From assembly GCF_007197885.1 (NCBI RefSeq), contig NZ_VKKG01000001.1:972463-1036462 (forward strand): DNA of 64,000 nt, given 5' to 3'. The DNA is from Tessaracoccus rhinocerotis. GTDB lineage: Bacteria > Actinomycetota > Actinomycetes > Propionibacteriales > Propionibacteriaceae. Position numbers and translations under genes: made by a program. Shown in pieces: positions 1 to 9,638 of the stretch (the first letter of the stretch is position 1; every line of letters starts with the position of its first letter). The notes beneath the pieces were generated by a model. It saw nothing but the letters and a program-made list of their open reading frames with translations, was not told where the DNA came from and did not search any database.

Positions 1-1135
1 TCGGCTCAGGCGTCTCATCGGTCTCACCGCAGGGCAGCAGTCCGGCGAAGGTGTGGTGGTGGAGTTCGCCGCCGCTGCCGGCCGTCGTGGTGAAGTCCTG
101 GGAGACCCACTGGCCGTTGGTGGACCGGGAGCCGGTGAAGTGCAGGTTGGCGTTGGGCGCCCAGACGGCCCCCATCTCGTGATCGCCGAAGCGCACGGTG
201 CCGGTGACGTCGGAGAGGTCCAGGATGATGTGGCGGGCGTAGGCCTGCTGGGCACCGGAGGCGCTCCAGCCCTCGAAGTTGAGGACACCGATCTCCGTGG
301 TGCCGGCCGGGAACTTGATGACCAGCGGGGCATCCGCCGTCGGGAAGTAGCCCTCGGGCTTGACGACGTTCGCGCCCTCGATGTCGTCGTAGTTGATCAC
401 GTTCGGCCTGTCCGAGGCCCAGCCACCGAGCGTCAGCGGGTCACCGGACAGGGTCGGGAAGTTCACCTGGTCGTTCCCGGGCACGTAGCCCGCGAGGCAC
501 TGACTCGCCGCCGCAATCCGCTGGTCCATGTCCGGGAAGTAGGCCCCGACGGAAGCCCGGTCGGTCTTCAGGGCAGCGATCGCGTCGTCGGAGTAGGACA
601 CCTTGGTCAGGTCCAGGACACCGGAGTCGTCGTTGGTGACGCGCAGGAAGTTGGAGCCTCGCGCGCTGCCACGCAGGTTGTCGGTGACGACGAACTTGGC
701 GGAGGCGAGGTCCTCGGGCGATCCCGGGACGGCGCCGCTGTTGGTCTGCTCGATGGCGGGTTCACCGGCGGGGACGCCCGCGAACTCGTTCGCCAGGATC
801 CGGACGGGGACGCCGTCGATGCGTGGTACCTCGTAGTCGGCCATGCCCCCCACGTGGTGGAGCACCGGGTAGTTCTGCTTGCTGGAGTTGATTGCGCCGG
901 TGGCTGCCACCGAACCCTCGAGCTCACCGTTGCCGAGCGTCACGTCGCCCTGGGCGAGGATCGAGAACCCGCCGTTGACGTCGAACGGGTTGAAGTACTC
1001 CGTCGCCGCCCTGGCCATGGAGGTCGCCCCCACCAGGAAGGTACCCAGCGTCAGGGCCCCCGCGAGCACTGGCACGAGCGTGCGAATGCTCCTTCGGCCA
1101 GCAACGCGTTGCGCATCTGGTTGTCTGCTGTTCAT
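1..1135 (-). CDS. Choice-of-anchor A family surface adhesin, 3' end outside window
   Basis: Reading the minus strand from an ATG at 1135 gives an open frame that runs off the window edge, so at least 378 residues are present and the C-terminus is missing. The N-terminus is a typical Sec signal peptide: basic residues, a hydrophobic stretch, then cleavage near A-R-A at about residue 44. The mature part begins FNPFDVNGGFSILAQGDV and later has the pattern GAVWAPNANLHFTG followed by a short segment ending ELHHHTFAGLLP. This order is characteristic of the choice-of-anchor A (pAdhesive) beta-solenoid domain found in wall-anchored adhesins. A purine-rich GAGGGGG lies about 10 nt before the ATG. The end visible here is turning acidic and proline-rich (E-T-D-E-T-P-E-P), as in a wall-spanning linker; an LPXTG-type motif would be expected beyond the edge but cannot be seen. 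Confidence 0.85.
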   Translation of the reverse strand, partial: MNSRQPDAQRVAGRRSIRTLVPVLAGALTLGTFLVGATSMARAATEYFNPFDVNGGFSILAQGDVTLGNGELEGSVAATGAINSSKQNYPVLHHVGGMADYEVPRIDGVPVRILANEFAGVPAGEPAIEQTNSGAVPGSPEDLASAKFVVTDNLRGSARGSNFLRVTNDDSGVLDLTKVSYSDDAIAALKTDRASVGAYFPDMDQRIAAASQCLAGYVPGNDQVNFPTLSGDPLTLGGWASDRPNVINYDDIEGANVVKPEGYFPTADAPLVIKFPAGTTEIGVLNFEGWSASGAQQAYARHIILDLSDVTGTVRFGDHEMGAVWAPNANLHFTGSRSTNGQWVSQDFTTTAGSGGELHHHTFAGLLPCGETDETPEP

Positions 1136-1247
1136 TGTCCGAGTTCCCCCTCGCCCGGACGCCACAGCGTCCGATCCAGTTATTAAGTTGAGCAGTCGGG
1201 GGCAGGCTACTAGGAGAGCGCTCCCCGGGCAAATCCGCACGCGCGCA

Positions 1248-1283
1248 GAACCCGCCCCGAGCGGCTTGCCTCGGGGCGGGTTC
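1248..1283. terminator. Perfect 14-bp stem hairpin
   Basis: Arms GAACCCGCCCCGAG (1248-1261) and its exact complement (1270-1283) flank an 8-nt loop. It lies 30 nt past the stop codon of the gene ending at 1313 on the minus strand and so probably ends that transcript. There is no clear T-run on either side, so the termination role is inferred from position and stem strength. Confidence 0.75.
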
Positions 1284-1312
1284 TTCGTCGTGGCTGGATC
1301 AGACCGGTCGGC

Positions 1313-2781
1313 TCACTTGAACCGCACCATGTTGTTGAACACCCACTTGTGGACGGTCCGGTAGCTCGTGGCACCGTTTGCGTCCTTGACAACCTCGACG
1401 AGGTTCGCCCACACGTAGCTGCGGCAGCCGTTGCGACCGGTCACGGAGCTGTCGCAGTCGGTGTACCACTTCCGACCGTCCGTGGCCGTCCAGGCCGTCT
1501 TGTACCCCAGCGGGTTGTCGGACCACTGCGCTCGGGTCATCATCGGCAGGTAGGTCAGGTTGTTGAACACCCAACCGGTCACCTGCTCGTAGCCCGCGCC
1601 GTCGCGCAGCACCGTCGTCGCCCAGATGTCGGTCTGGCACCGGAAGGTCTGCGAGTAAGCCTCGCACTTGGTGAACCAGTCCCTGCCGCCCACGTGGTGC
1701 TTGCCCGGTGTCGTGTACAGGTCCGTGCCCGGGGGCAGCGTCGGCTTGCCGGGGGCAGCGCTGGGCGACTTCGACGGCTGCTGCGTGGCCGGCGGGTCTG
1801 ACGGCTCCCCCGACGGATCGTCGGTCGGTCCCCCGGTGGGCTCCTCGGTGGGCTCGCCGGTGGGCTCCGCCGTCGGCTCCGGGCCGGGGACGTAGGGAGC
1901 GAATCCCATGGCGAAGATGTGCAGCCCTCCCGCGTTCGGCAGCGTCACGGCGGAGACCGTCTTGCGGGGATCGATGTTGATCGTGCTGACATAGATCCCG
2001 TACTCGAACTCCGTGTTGGCCAGACCGGCCGGCGTGTTGCGACCGTTCATCTTGTACGCCACGGTCTCCCCGAACGCGGGAGTGGCGGAGAACCAGTTGC
2101 CGAAGCCGAGGTTCCCCGTCGAGGCCGACCCGTCGGAGTAGTGGATGACGAACTGCCCCGACACCCCCGAGCCGAGGCCGCTGCCGAGGACCGCAAGTCC
2201 CCCGCCACTGCCCTCGAGCTCCACGCTCTGGCCCGCGGCGACGACGTTGTCCGGCTCCCCGGGAGCGACGTCCGGCCAGGTGAAGGTGGCGCCAAGGTGT
2301 TCGACGGTGGCCCCGGGTGTGGCCCCGAGTTCGGCGAGCAGTTCACGGGAGAAGGAGTTCCCGTCGCCGTCGTAGTCGCCGGCGGCGACCGTCTCCAGCG
2401 TCGTGGTGCCCACGTTGTTGCGCAGCTCCGCCATGGTGCCGGTCTCCCCAAGCTCGAGCTGCTGGAGCCGGATCGTGTCGACGGACTCGCGTGCGCCGGC
2501 GCTGGTGAGGTACGTCGCCGAGGCGGTGAACTTCCGCAGGGTGGTGGGCGACGGGTTGTTCGGGACGTGGATCTCGGTAACCACCTCGACGGAAGCCCCG
2601 TCGGCCAGCTCCTCGATGGTGTGGGTGGCCGGGTAGAGGGTCCAGTTGATTGGGCCGCCCACCTCGACGGTCACGTCGGTCACGGCAGCGCCGCCGACGT
2701 TGGTGACGGTCACCGTGATGTCGGAGATGGCGGGCTGCCCGCCAAGAACCCTCGGCGGGATGGACTTGGGAGTCCCGTCAT
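1313..2781 (-). pseudogene. Broken secreted multimodular protein (glycosidase-tail-like) with C-terminal WVFNN module
   Basis: The frame open from 2713 encodes 466 residues with no signal peptide. It starts in the middle of an Ig-like NEW3-type domain (ITVTVTNVGGAAVTDVTVEV, partly upstream of the GTG). A beta-rich region follows (about 90-270) with the pattern FVIHYSDGS ... GIYVSTINIDPRKTVSAVTL, which resembles the tail of GH92-type glycosidases. Then come a Pro/Thr/Glu linker (about 275-330) and a 130-residue module with two W-V-F-N-N motifs (about 333-466). A good ribosome site (AAGAGGAG) and an ATG lie at 2781, but in another frame. They encode a 23-residue peptide with a twin-arginine-like start (PSRRGFLAG) that stops at 2710, overlapping the GTG. 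The simplest reading is an internal deletion plus frame loss that removed the catalytic region. The alternative is a translationally coupled cytoplasmic protein, which fits poorly with the secreted domains. Confidence 0.6.
2710..2781 (-). other. Orphan Tat-like leader ORF, 23 codons
   Basis: The ATG at 2781 has the best ribosome site in the locus (AAGAGGAG, 8 nt upstream). The peptide contains S-R-R-G-F-L, matching the twin-arginine consensus, but the hydrophobic core that should follow is replaced by S-P-P-S-P-T-S-R and a stop. Its TGA overlaps the GTG of the downstream frame. It looks like the surviving start of the broken gene. Confidence 0.5.
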
Positions 2782-2961
2782 TGTCTGTTTCTCCTCTTTA
2801 TTGGTCATTGGGCCCCCAGCGCAGTGGTCACGAGTCCTTGTGACCGGGCCAGGACACCGTCGTCCGAACGTGGTCCAGCAAACAGGTTTGAGGTGTCACA
2901 CGGCGACCAACACCCGAAGCTGAGCACAGCTTCTGCACGAGTTCCAAACCGACGCGGGGGG

Positions 2962-3029
2962 CCCCGTCCACGTCCCGGTCCGCCCCAGCGGGTTGTCGGC
3001 CCACTGCTCGCGTGTCATGAGCGGCGGCA
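2962..3029 (-). pseudogene. Fragment of a second WVFNN-type module
   Basis: One minus-strand frame reads P-P-L-M-T-R-E-Q-W-A-D-N-P-L-G, then R-T-G-T-W-T-G. This matches the central segment of the module in the neighbouring broken gene (LPMMTRAQWSDNPLG) and of the secreted protein near 59 kb (WANNPLGKTGTWTA). The similarity stops abruptly on both sides and there is no start codon or complete domain, so it is a gene relic. The rest of the 379-bp gap between 2781 and 3161 holds only this fragment and the hairpin at 3062-3137. Confidence 0.65.
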
Positions 3030-3061
3030 CGGCGTCGGCGCCGGTCCGCGAGGAGGCCGTT

Positions 3062-3137
3062 GTGACCACAGTTCGCGAAACGCCGCGATCCCGGCTCTGG
3101 AGGGCCTGGATCGCGGCGTGTCACGACCTGTGGTCAC
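3062..3137. terminator. Long imperfect hairpin after the dehydrogenase operon
   Basis: Two 30-bp arms (3062-3091 and 3108-3137) are complementary at about 27 positions with a 16-nt loop. The element starts 24 nt past the stop of the SDR gene on the minus strand, so it is well placed to end the six-gene operon. It lacks a T-run and is longer than a usual terminator, so it could also be a repeat element. Confidence 0.55.
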
Positions 3138-3160
3138 CGGCCCCACCGGGCCGGCAGCGG

Positions 3161-4285
3161 TCAGCTGCTGAGCATGACCTGCCCACCGGTCACCGGCAGC
3201 GCCTGACCGGTCTCGTAGTCCTGTTCGACGATGTAGAACAGCGCCCGCATCACGTCGGCGCCGTGGGTGCCGCGCCCCATCGGGACCTTCGACTCGTAGA
3301 AGCGGCGAACGTCGTCGACGTCCTTCGCACCGGGGACCTTGCCGGAGCGCAGGTACTGCACGAACAACCCGTTGTCGGGGTCGGACCACAGCGGCCCGTC
3401 GAGGAAGTTCCCCGGGCAGATGGCGTTGACCTTCACGCGGTGGTCGACCAGTTCGAGGGCGAAACTCTGCACCAGCCCGATGCCGCCGAACTTGGAACCG
3501 GCATAGGCGGCGTTGCGGTTCGAGCCCACGAGCCCGGACTTGGAGTTGATCTGCACGATGTCGGTGGTCCAGTCCGGGGCCGCGACGTGCTGCTGGCGCA
3601 GGATCTGCCCCAGGTGTTTCGTGACCAGGAAGAACGCGACGTAGTTGACTTCGGTGGACAGCTGGAAGGCGGAGAGCTCCTGGCTCAGGACCGAGCCGGC
3701 CCGCGCGATGCCGGCGTTGGAGACCACCAGGTCGATCCCGCCGGTGGTGGCGACGACCTGCTCGGCCATGGCCCGCACCGAGTCCTCGTCTGCCACGTTG
3801 ACCTTGATCGGCGTGGCGCGCTCCCCCAGCTCCTCGGTCAGGCGCGTGGCGCCGTCGATGTTGAGGTCCGCCACGAAGACCCACGCACCGGAGGCGTGCA
3901 GGGAGCGCACGATCTCCTCGCCGAAGCCCTGTGCACCGCCGGTGACCAGCGCCACCCGCCCGGCGACGACGCCAGCGCGCGACGACGCGTGCCCGGCCTC
4001 GGGCTGCCGCGACGAGGGCACCGTCGCGGCACCGCCCAGCTTGGACGCCTCCACCACGGCTGCTGCTCCCCCGGCGGTCACCTTGATGGTGGCCGGGAGG
4101 CTGAGGTCGGTGGGCAATGCGGCGGCCACTGCGGCGGCGACCTCGGCCACGTCGGCACCGTCGGCGGAGATGGTCACCGTCGGCTCGGCCTGCGATGGCT
4201 GGAGCACGACGGGGGTGTTGTCGCGGGCGATCAGGGCGCCGCGCAGGAGGGGGAGCAGTTCGAACTGCGTCAGTTCAACGGTCAT
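3161..4285 (-). CDS. SrlD-like short-chain dehydrogenase with N-terminal extension
   Basis: A 374-residue NAD(P)-dependent oxidoreductase. Residues 1 to about 105 form an extra N-terminal part, alanine-rich, without a motif I recognise. The Rossmann core follows: cofactor motif TGGAQGFGEE, the NAG motif (SNAGIA), the catalytic Ser in INSKSG and the Y-x-x-x-K pair in AYAGSKFG. The stretch around PGNFLDGPLW and the end LPVTGGQVM resemble sorbitol-6-phosphate 2-dehydrogenase (SrlD), so a polyol or sugar-derived alcohol is a plausible substrate. The start ATG overlaps the stop of the PHP gene by four bases, which indicates translational coupling. It is the last gene of the operon headed by the DeoR regulator and is followed by a long hairpin. 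The substrate is not deducible. Confidence 0.85.
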   Translation of the reverse strand: MTVELTQFELLPLLRGALIARDNTPVVLQPSQAEPTVTISADGADVAEVAAAVAAALPTDLSLPATIKVTAGGAAAVVEASKLGGAATVPSSRQPEAGHASSRAGVVAGRVALVTGGAQGFGEEIVRSLHASGAWVFVADLNIDGATRLTEELGERATPIKVNVADEDSVRAMAEQVVATTGGIDLVVSNAGIARAGSVLSQELSAFQLSTEVNYVAFFLVTKHLGQILRQQHVAAPDWTTDIVQINSKSGLVGSNRNAAYAGSKFGGIGLVQSFALELVDHRVKVNAICPGNFLDGPLWSDPDNGLFVQYLRSGKVPGAKDVDDVRRFYESKVPMGRGTHGADVMRALFYIVEQDYETGQALPVTGGQVMLSS

Positions 4286-5640
4286 GACGAGAAGCCTCCG
4301 ATGCGAAGTGACTGTGCGACGTCGGCGGGCTCGGCACCGGCGACGAGTTCCGGCCCGGCCTTGCCGTAGCGCTCGATCCGTTCGTTGAGCGGCAGTTCGG
4401 CCAGGGGGTTGTGCGGATGCAGCAGCCCGAGCGTGACGTCGGCGTTGCTGAGCATCTCGTGGGCCACCATCGCCCAGGTCGAGGTGTTCAGGTGGGCGAA
4501 GCGGGGCTCGGACAGCTCAGGGCAGGCGAAGACCTGGCGCGGCTGGTTGATGTCGACTCCGGAGACCTCGATCAGGCCGTTCTCAGATGCGAGCCGGGAC
4601 ACCCTCTCGAGCTGCTCCGGGGTGTTGCGGGGCGGCATGAACGTGATGGCCGGGAAGCCGATCTCGCGCAGGGTCACCACCAGCTCGTCGAGGTAGGCGT
4701 CCTCGAACTTCTCGGCCTTCTTGTCGCCGGTCGGGGACGCCGAGACGTCACCGAGGTAGGCGTAGCACGGGATGGCCCCGATCGAGAGGGCGAACTCCAC
4801 GACGGTCCGAGCATCGGGGAGTTCGCCCCCCTCGTCCCAATGCCTCGGCTGTTCGTAGAACTCGCCGAGGTACTCGGCCTTGAGGAGGCCGAGCAGGTCA
4901 TAGGGGAGGAACCGGTTCTGCTCGTCGCCCAGCACGGTGGCGAGCTTCTCCGGGACGGTGACGCCCATGCCGGCGAGTCCGTCGAGCAGCGACTGTCCAC
5001 GGCCGAAGCCGGAGATCAGCGCCTCGGACATGGCGAACAGCAGGTGGCGCTCGGTGACGGTGCCGCCGGTGGCGTACTGGGAGATGCCGATGACGTCGCG
5101 CTCGAAGTCGAAAGTCGGCGCACCGAGCCCGGCCAGGATCTCGTTGGCGGCGGCCGCCATCCGACGGGTTCGCTCCAGCCGGCGTTCCCGGATCGGGCGC
5201 AGGAACTCCTCTGCGGTGGCCCTGGCCGTCACCGGGATGCCCTGGACCGTCATGTAGACGACGCCCTCGGAGTCCGGGTTGTTGAGCTTGCGGTCGGCGA
5301 AGATCGCGGTTCCGGCGGCCACCTCCTGCGGGGTGTGCAGCGTGACGCGGATCTCGAAGCCGGTGACGACGCCCATGCCCAGGATCGTCCCGGCGTCGCG
5401 CATCTCGGCGGCGGCACCGATGGAGTCGTGGTCCACCGACCCGACGACCTGCAGCCCAGCCTCACGGCCCTTGAGGCAGGCCATCGACGGGGTGTACGGG
5501 CTGAAGCTGTAGATGGTGTGGATGTGGTTGTTGGACTCGAGCGTGAACTCGGGCACCTCGTGCCCCGCGTCCACCAGTTCCCTCAGTGCGGCGACGCGAG
5601 CATCGGGAGCTGTCGCTGGATCGTTGATGATTTCGGACAT
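4282..5640 (-). CDS. PHP-domain metal-dependent hydrolase
   Basis: A 452-residue protein. Near residues 28-60 it has the PHP signature: H-x-H (NNHIHTIYSFSP) and D-H-D (GSVDHDSIGA). Further metal ligands are likely in GFEIRVTLHT and, late in the chain, GVDINQPR. PHP proteins hydrolyse phosphate esters with two or three bound metal ions; no DNA polymerase region is present, so this is a stand-alone enzyme. The open frame extends 31 codons upstream, but the ATG at 5640 has a GAGGAGG site just before it and begins the conserved part. It overlaps the SDR gene by four bases and follows the E1 gene after 121 bp that hold a large palindrome. Within an operon for a 2-oxoacid dehydrogenase it may hydrolyse a phosphorylated intermediate, but that is inference. 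Confidence 0.8.
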   Translation of the reverse strand: MSEIINDPATAPDARVAALRELVDAGHEVPEFTLESNNHIHTIYSFSPYTPSMACLKGREAGLQVVGSVDHDSIGAAAEMRDAGTILGMGVVTGFEIRVTLHTPQEVAAGTAIFADRKLNNPDSEGVVYMTVQGIPVTARATAEEFLRPIRERRLERTRRMAAAANEILAGLGAPTFDFERDVIGISQYATGGTVTERHLLFAMSEALISGFGRGQSLLDGLAGMGVTVPEKLATVLGDEQNRFLPYDLLGLLKAEYLGEFYEQPRHWDEGGELPDARTVVEFALSIGAIPCYAYLGDVSASPTGDKKAEKFEDAYLDELVVTLREIGFPAITFMPPRNTPEQLERVSRLASENGLIEVSGVDINQPRQVFACPELSEPRFAHLNTSTWAMVAHEMLSNADVTLGLLHPHNPLAELPLNERIERYGKAGPELVAGAEPADVAQSLRIGGFSS

Positions 5641-5666
5641 CGGTTCCTCCTCAGGTGCTCGGCCGG

Positions 5667-5744
5667 CGAGTGGCCGCGAGGAACGAGCTGCGTGCCGAGA
5701 CCATGATCTCGACACGCGATGCTCGTTCCCCACGGCGCCACTCG
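5667..5744. repeat. REP-like palindrome, diverged copy
   Basis: A nearly 80-bp interrupted palindrome. Outer arms CGAGTGGC and GCCACTCG, middle arms GAGGAACGAGC and GCTCGTTCC, inner arms CGAGA and TCTCG. It is a diverged member of the intergenic family carrying GTCTCGACACG-type arms. It lies between the E1 and PHP genes within one operon, where it could stabilise or process the mRNA. Confidence 0.7.
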
Positions 5745-5761
5745 GTCACCGAGGTGCGGGA

Positions 5762-8221
5762 TCAGACGGCGTTGCGGGTCCGGCGGGCCAGTTCGGCGCC
5801 GGTCTGGTTCGTCGTCGGGGTGTGGCCCTCGAGCGGCAGGATCCGCTCGTGGATGGCGTCGATCAGCCAGCTCGGCTGGGGGAAGAACTCCTCCTCCAGC
5901 TCGGCCGCCGGGGTGATCGCGTTGCGGGATCCGACGACGGTGACCGGCGCGTCGAGGTGGTCGAACGCCAGCGTCTGCACCTGGGAGGCGACGGTGTGCA
6001 TGAACGAGCCACGCTCCACGGCGTCGGAGGTGAGCAGCAGGCGGCCGGTCTTCTTCACGGACTCGACGATCGGGTCGAGGTTCAGCGGGGCGACGAAGCG
6101 CAGGTCGATCACCTCGGTGGAGATGCCGTACTGCTCCTGCAGGGTCTCGGCGGCCTCCATCACGCGGTAGAGGGTCGGGCCGAGCACCGCGATGGTGACG
6201 TCGGTGCCCTCGCGGCGGACGACGGGCTCGCCCTCCGGGACCTCGTAGTAGCCCTCGGGAACGCCGTCGGCCTCGAACTCCTCGGCCTTGTCGTAGAGGA
6301 GCTGCGACTCGAAGAACACCACCGGGTCGGTGCCGCGCAGGGCGAGGTTCATCATGCCCTTGGCGTCGTACGGGGTGGACGGGTAGTAGACCTTCAGGCC
6401 GGGCATGTGGGCGCACAGGGCGGCCCAGTCCTGCGAGTGCTGGGCGCCGTACTTGTTGCCCACCGACACGCGCATGACCAGCGGCATCTCGAGGAGGCCG
6501 GCGGACATGGCCTGCCACTTGGCGGCCTGGTTGAAGATCTCGTCGCCGGCGCGGCCGAGGAAGTCGCAGTACATCAGCTCGACCAGTGCGCGGCCGCCGG
6601 AGAGGGCGTATCCGACACCGGCGCCGATGATGGCTGCCTCGGAGATGGGCGAGTTGAACAGGCGGTGGTGCGGCAGCAGCTCGGTGAGTCCGCGGTAGAC
6701 GGCGAAGGCGCCACCCCAGTCTCGGTTCTCCTCGCCCCAGGCGGCCAGCGTCGGGTCGGTCACGAAGCGGTGCGCGATGGCCTCGAACAGCGCGTCGCGG
6801 TAGGAGTAGGCCTTCGCCTTGGACACTGGCTTGCCGTCGGCGTCGCGGGCGGTGCGGACCTTGTTCTTCAGCGACTTGACGCGTGCGTTCTCCTCGAGGG
6901 GCTGCAGCAGCTCGGGCTGGCGGTCGGAGAGCTTCTCCTTGTTGCCGTTGCTGTGCATCACGGTCTCGATGAAGTCCATGTGGACCCGCGGGGAGACCTC
7001 CTCGTCCTTGGTGGCCAGCGCGATCACCTTGGTGATGCGCTCGTCGATCCGACCCTGGATGTCGTCGACCTCGGACTGGCCGAGGACGCCGTTGTCGATG
7101 AGGTAGGTGGCGTAGTTCTTGAGGCCGTCGTGGGCCTCCCAGAGCTCGACCTCCTCCTTGGAGCGGTAGCTGGAGGCGTCCGACGGGGAGTGGCCGGAGA
7201 AGCGGTAGGTGATGGTGTCGGTCAGGACCGGGCCGCGGCCCGCCTCGAGCAGCTGGCGCTTGCGGGCGACGGCGTCGGCCACGGCCAGCGGGTTGAGGCC
7301 GTCGACGCGCTCGGCGTGCATCGCCTCGGGGTTCACACCGGCGCCGACGCGGGCGAGGATGTCGTAGCCCATGGTCTCGCCGGCGGTCTGGCCACCCATG
7401 CCGTAGAAGTTGTTGAAGAAGTTGAACCAGATCGGCGGGTTGCCCTCCACGCCGTCCTTCCACAGGGTGCGGAACTGGTCCATCGAGGAGAAGCCCATGG
7501 CCTCCCACACCGGTCCGCAGCCCATCGACGCGTCGCCGATGTTGGCGATCACGATGCCCTGCTCGCCGTTGATGCGCTTGAACAGCGCCGAGCCGAGTGC
7601 GATGTCGGCGGAGCCGCCGACGATGGCGTTGTTGGGCATGGAGCCGAACGGGGAGAAGAAGGCGTGCATGGAGCCGCCGAGGCCGCGGTTGAAGCCGGCC
7701 TTGCGGGCGAACGTCTCAGCGACGGTGCCGTAGAAGATGAAGTTCTCGGCCAGGTCCTCGAGGCTGTCGTTGCCGATCTGCTCGGCGAAGCCGAGGGTCT
7801 CGCCGTCGAGGAACTCCTTCATGATGGTCTCGAGCTCGGCCGGGTCCAGCTTGCGGGCGGCTGAGAAGCACTTGGCGAGGATCTCGCCGTGGCTGCGGTG
7901 GGATCCGAACACGAAGTCGGACGGGTCGAGCTGCGACGCCTGGCCGACGACGGCGGACTCCTGGCCGATGGACAGGTGCGCCGGGCCGCGGTGGTTGTAC
8001 TCGACGCCGTTCCAGGAGCCGGTGGTCTTGATGGAGTTCAGCATGGTCTCGAACTGCCGCACGGCGATCATGTCGTGCAGGATGTCGATCAGGCCCTGCT
8101 TGCCGTGCTGGGCCAGTTCCTTCTCGAAGTTCGCCTCGTAGGCGTTGACCGGGATCCGCGGCGCTTCGATGTAGCTCTTGGCGCGGACGTTCGTCGGGTC
8201 GACGATGAGTGACTTGGGCAT
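5762..8221 (-). CDS. Fused alpha/beta E1 of a 2-oxoacid dehydrogenase complex
   Basis: An 819-residue thiamine-diphosphate enzyme with both E1 halves in one chain. The alpha-like part covers about residues 1-440, with the heterodimer-type [12 protein letters not shown] and SHRSHGE, and the cofactor motif GDASMGCG near residue 229 followed by NN in [10 protein letters not shown]. The beta-like part covers about 470-800, with [20 protein letters not shown] and [11 protein letters not shown]. It decarboxylates a 2-oxoacid and passes the acyl group to lipoyl-E2. Fusion and sequence type differ from AceE and from separate PdhA/PdhB, so the substrate (pyruvate, acetoin, a branched or sugar-derived oxoacid) is open. 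It sits 29 bp after the E3 gene in the DeoR-headed operon. Confidence 0.85.
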   Translation of the reverse strand: MPKSLIVDPTNVRAKSYIEAPRIPVNAYEANFEKELAQHGKQGLIDILHDMIAVRQFETMLNSIKTTGSWNGVEYNHRGPAHLSIGQESAVVGQASQLDPSDFVFGSHRSHGEILAKCFSAARKLDPAELETIMKEFLDGETLGFAEQIGNDSLEDLAENFIFYGTVAETFARKAGFNRGLGGSMHAFFSPFGSMPNNAIVGGSADIALGSALFKRINGEQGIVIANIGDASMGCGPVWEAMGFSSMDQFRTLWKDGVEGNPPIWFNFFNNFYGMGGQTAGETMGYDILARVGAGVNPEAMHAERVDGLNPLAVADAVARKRQLLEAGRGPVLTDTITYRFSGHSPSDASSYRSKEEVELWEAHDGLKNYATYLIDNGVLGQSEVDDIQGRIDERITKVIALATKDEEVSPRVHMDFIETVMHSNGNKEKLSDRQPELLQPLEENARVKSLKNKVRTARDADGKPVSKAKAYSYRDALFEAIAHRFVTDPTLAAWGEENRDWGGAFAVYRGLTELLPHHRLFNSPISEAAIIGAGVGYALSGGRALVELMYCDFLGRAGDEIFNQAAKWQAMSAGLLEMPLVMRVSVGNKYGAQHSQDWAALCAHMPGLKVYYPSTPYDAKGMMNLALRGTDPVVFFESQLLYDKAEEFEADGVPEGYYEVPEGEPVVRREGTDVTIAVLGPTLYRVMEAAETLQEQYGISTEVIDLRFVAPLNLDPIVESVKKTGRLLLTSDAVERGSFMHTVASQVQTLAFDHLDAPVTVVGSRNAITPAAELEEEFFPQPSWLIDAIHERILPLEGHTPTTNQTGAELARRTRNAV

Positions 8222-8250
8222 GTTTGTTTGATTCTCCTGTTTCTGCTCGC

Positions 8251-9618
8251 TCAGGCGTCGATGGCCCAGGCGGCCTCTCGGATGAGTTCACTGACTGTGG
8301 GGTGCGGGAAGACGATCTGGCGCAGGTCGAAGATGTCGAGTTCGGTCTCCAGGACCACGGATGCGCCCCAGATCATCTCTGCCGCGTAGGCGCCGAGGAC
8401 GGTGAGGCCGAGCACCTGGCGGCTCCGGGCGTCGATGACGATCTTCGCCGCGCCCGGGGCACGGAAGCCGTTCTCCGCGACGAACCGGCCGGACATGTAG
8501 CCGGGGACGGTGTGGGTGATGACCTCGCGCCCCTCGGCGCGGGCCGCGTCCTCACTCAGGCCGATGCCGGCCACCTCGGGAATGGAGTAGACCGCCCACG
8601 GGACGGTGTTCCAGCGCATCACCTCGCCGCGCCGATGGGCTTCGCCGTCGATGATGTTGGCGGCCGCGATCTCGCCCATCCGGTAGGCGGCGTGCGCGAG
8701 CAGGCTGCGGCCGGTGACGTCCCCGACGGCCCAGACGTTGGGGAGGTTGGTGCGCATCCGGTCGTCAACGACGATCCCAGCTCGAGAGTGCTCGAGGCCG
8801 GACTCCTGCGCTCCCCAGCCCTGGACGGCCGGGCGGCGCCCGACGGCCATGAGCACGACGTCGGAGTCCACGGAGGTCTCGGTGCCGTCGGCGGTGGTGT
8901 AGTTGACGGTGCCGCCGTCGAGGCTGGTGACCTTGCAGCCCAGCTTGAAGTCGATTCCCTTGAGGGCGCCGCGCAGCTGCCCGGCGATCTGGGAGTCCAT
9001 GAAGGGCGCGATCTCCGGCAGCATCTCCACGACGGTGACCCGGCTGCCCAGCGTTGCGAACAGGCTCGCGAACTCCAGGCCGATGACGCCGCCACCGATG
9101 ACGGTCAGTCGCTCCGGGATGGACTCGACCGCAAGCATGCCCGTGGAGTCCACGAGCGCGGGGTTGTCCTCGGTGCCGGGGATGGGCGGCATGACGGGGA
9201 CTGAGCCGGTGGCGAGGATGACGTGGTCGCCGGAGTAGGTCTTGTCCCCCACGCTCACACTCCCGGGGCCGTTGAAGATGCCGCGGCCGTCGACCACCGT
9301 CACACCGGCCTTCTTCTCGGTGGCGCCCACGCCGGCCACCAACTTGGAGACCACCTCGGCCTTCCACTCCTGCATCTTGGTCCAGTCGACGGTGACGTCG
9401 CCGGCGACCACGCCGAAGGGGGCCCCGTGCACGGCGTGCTCGTAGGTCTTGGCGGCGTTGAGGAGCGTCTTGGTGGGGATGCAGCCGACGTTGAGGCAGG
9501 TGCCGCCGAGGGCGACCTCCTCGATCAGCAGTACCTTCTTGCCGGCGTGGCCGAGCCGCTCGGCGGCAATGTAGCCGCCGGGCCCGCCGCCGAGGATGAT
9601 GACGTCGAAATCAGTCAT
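8251..9618 (-). CDS. lpdA: Dihydrolipoyl dehydrogenase (E3)
   Basis: A 455-residue FAD flavoprotein that reoxidises the dihydrolipoyl arm of E2 and makes NADH. It shows the N-terminal FAD motif [10 protein letters not shown], the redox-active disulfide [13 protein letters not shown] near residue 41, the NAD motif [10 protein letters not shown], the second FAD motif WAVGDVTG and the active-site His in FPHPTVSE near the C-terminus. All key residues are intact and the length is normal. It is placed between E2 and E1 with short gaps (20 and 29 bp), so it is presumably the dedicated E3 of this complex. Confidence 0.93.
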   Translation of the reverse strand: MTDFDVIILGGGPGGYIAAERLGHAGKKVLLIEEVALGGTCLNVGCIPTKTLLNAAKTYEHAVHGAPFGVVAGDVTVDWTKMQEWKAEVVSKLVAGVGATEKKAGVTVVDGRGIFNGPGSVSVGDKTYSGDHVILATGSVPVMPPIPGTEDNPALVDSTGMLAVESIPERLTVIGGGVIGLEFASLFATLGSRVTVVEMLPEIAPFMDSQIAGQLRGALKGIDFKLGCKVTSLDGGTVNYTTADGTETSVDSDVVLMAVGRRPAVQGWGAQESGLEHSRAGIVVDDRMRTNLPNVWAVGDVTGRSLLAHAAYRMGEIAAANIIDGEAHRRGEVMRWNTVPWAVYSIPEVAGIGLSEDAARAEGREVITHTVPGYMSGRFVAENGFRAPGAAKIVIDARSRQVLGLTVLGAYAAEMIWGASVVLETELDIFDLRQIVFPHPTVSELIREAAWAIDA

Positions 9619-9638
9619 TGGTTGGGTTCTTTTCCTTG

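Noticed and set aside
53..1186. Plus-strand 377-codon frame at the window start
   Set aside because: The minus strand encodes a signal peptide and an adhesin domain that is only invisible as a closed ORF because it runs off the edge.
4282..5733. Longer start of the PHP gene at 5733
   Set aside because: The extra residues are encoded by the palindromic repeat and the ribosome site is at 5640.
5667..5744. Palindrome as an operon terminator between E1 and PHP
   Set aside because: It matches the dispersed repeat family and lies within a same-strand gene run without a T-tract; read-through is more likely.
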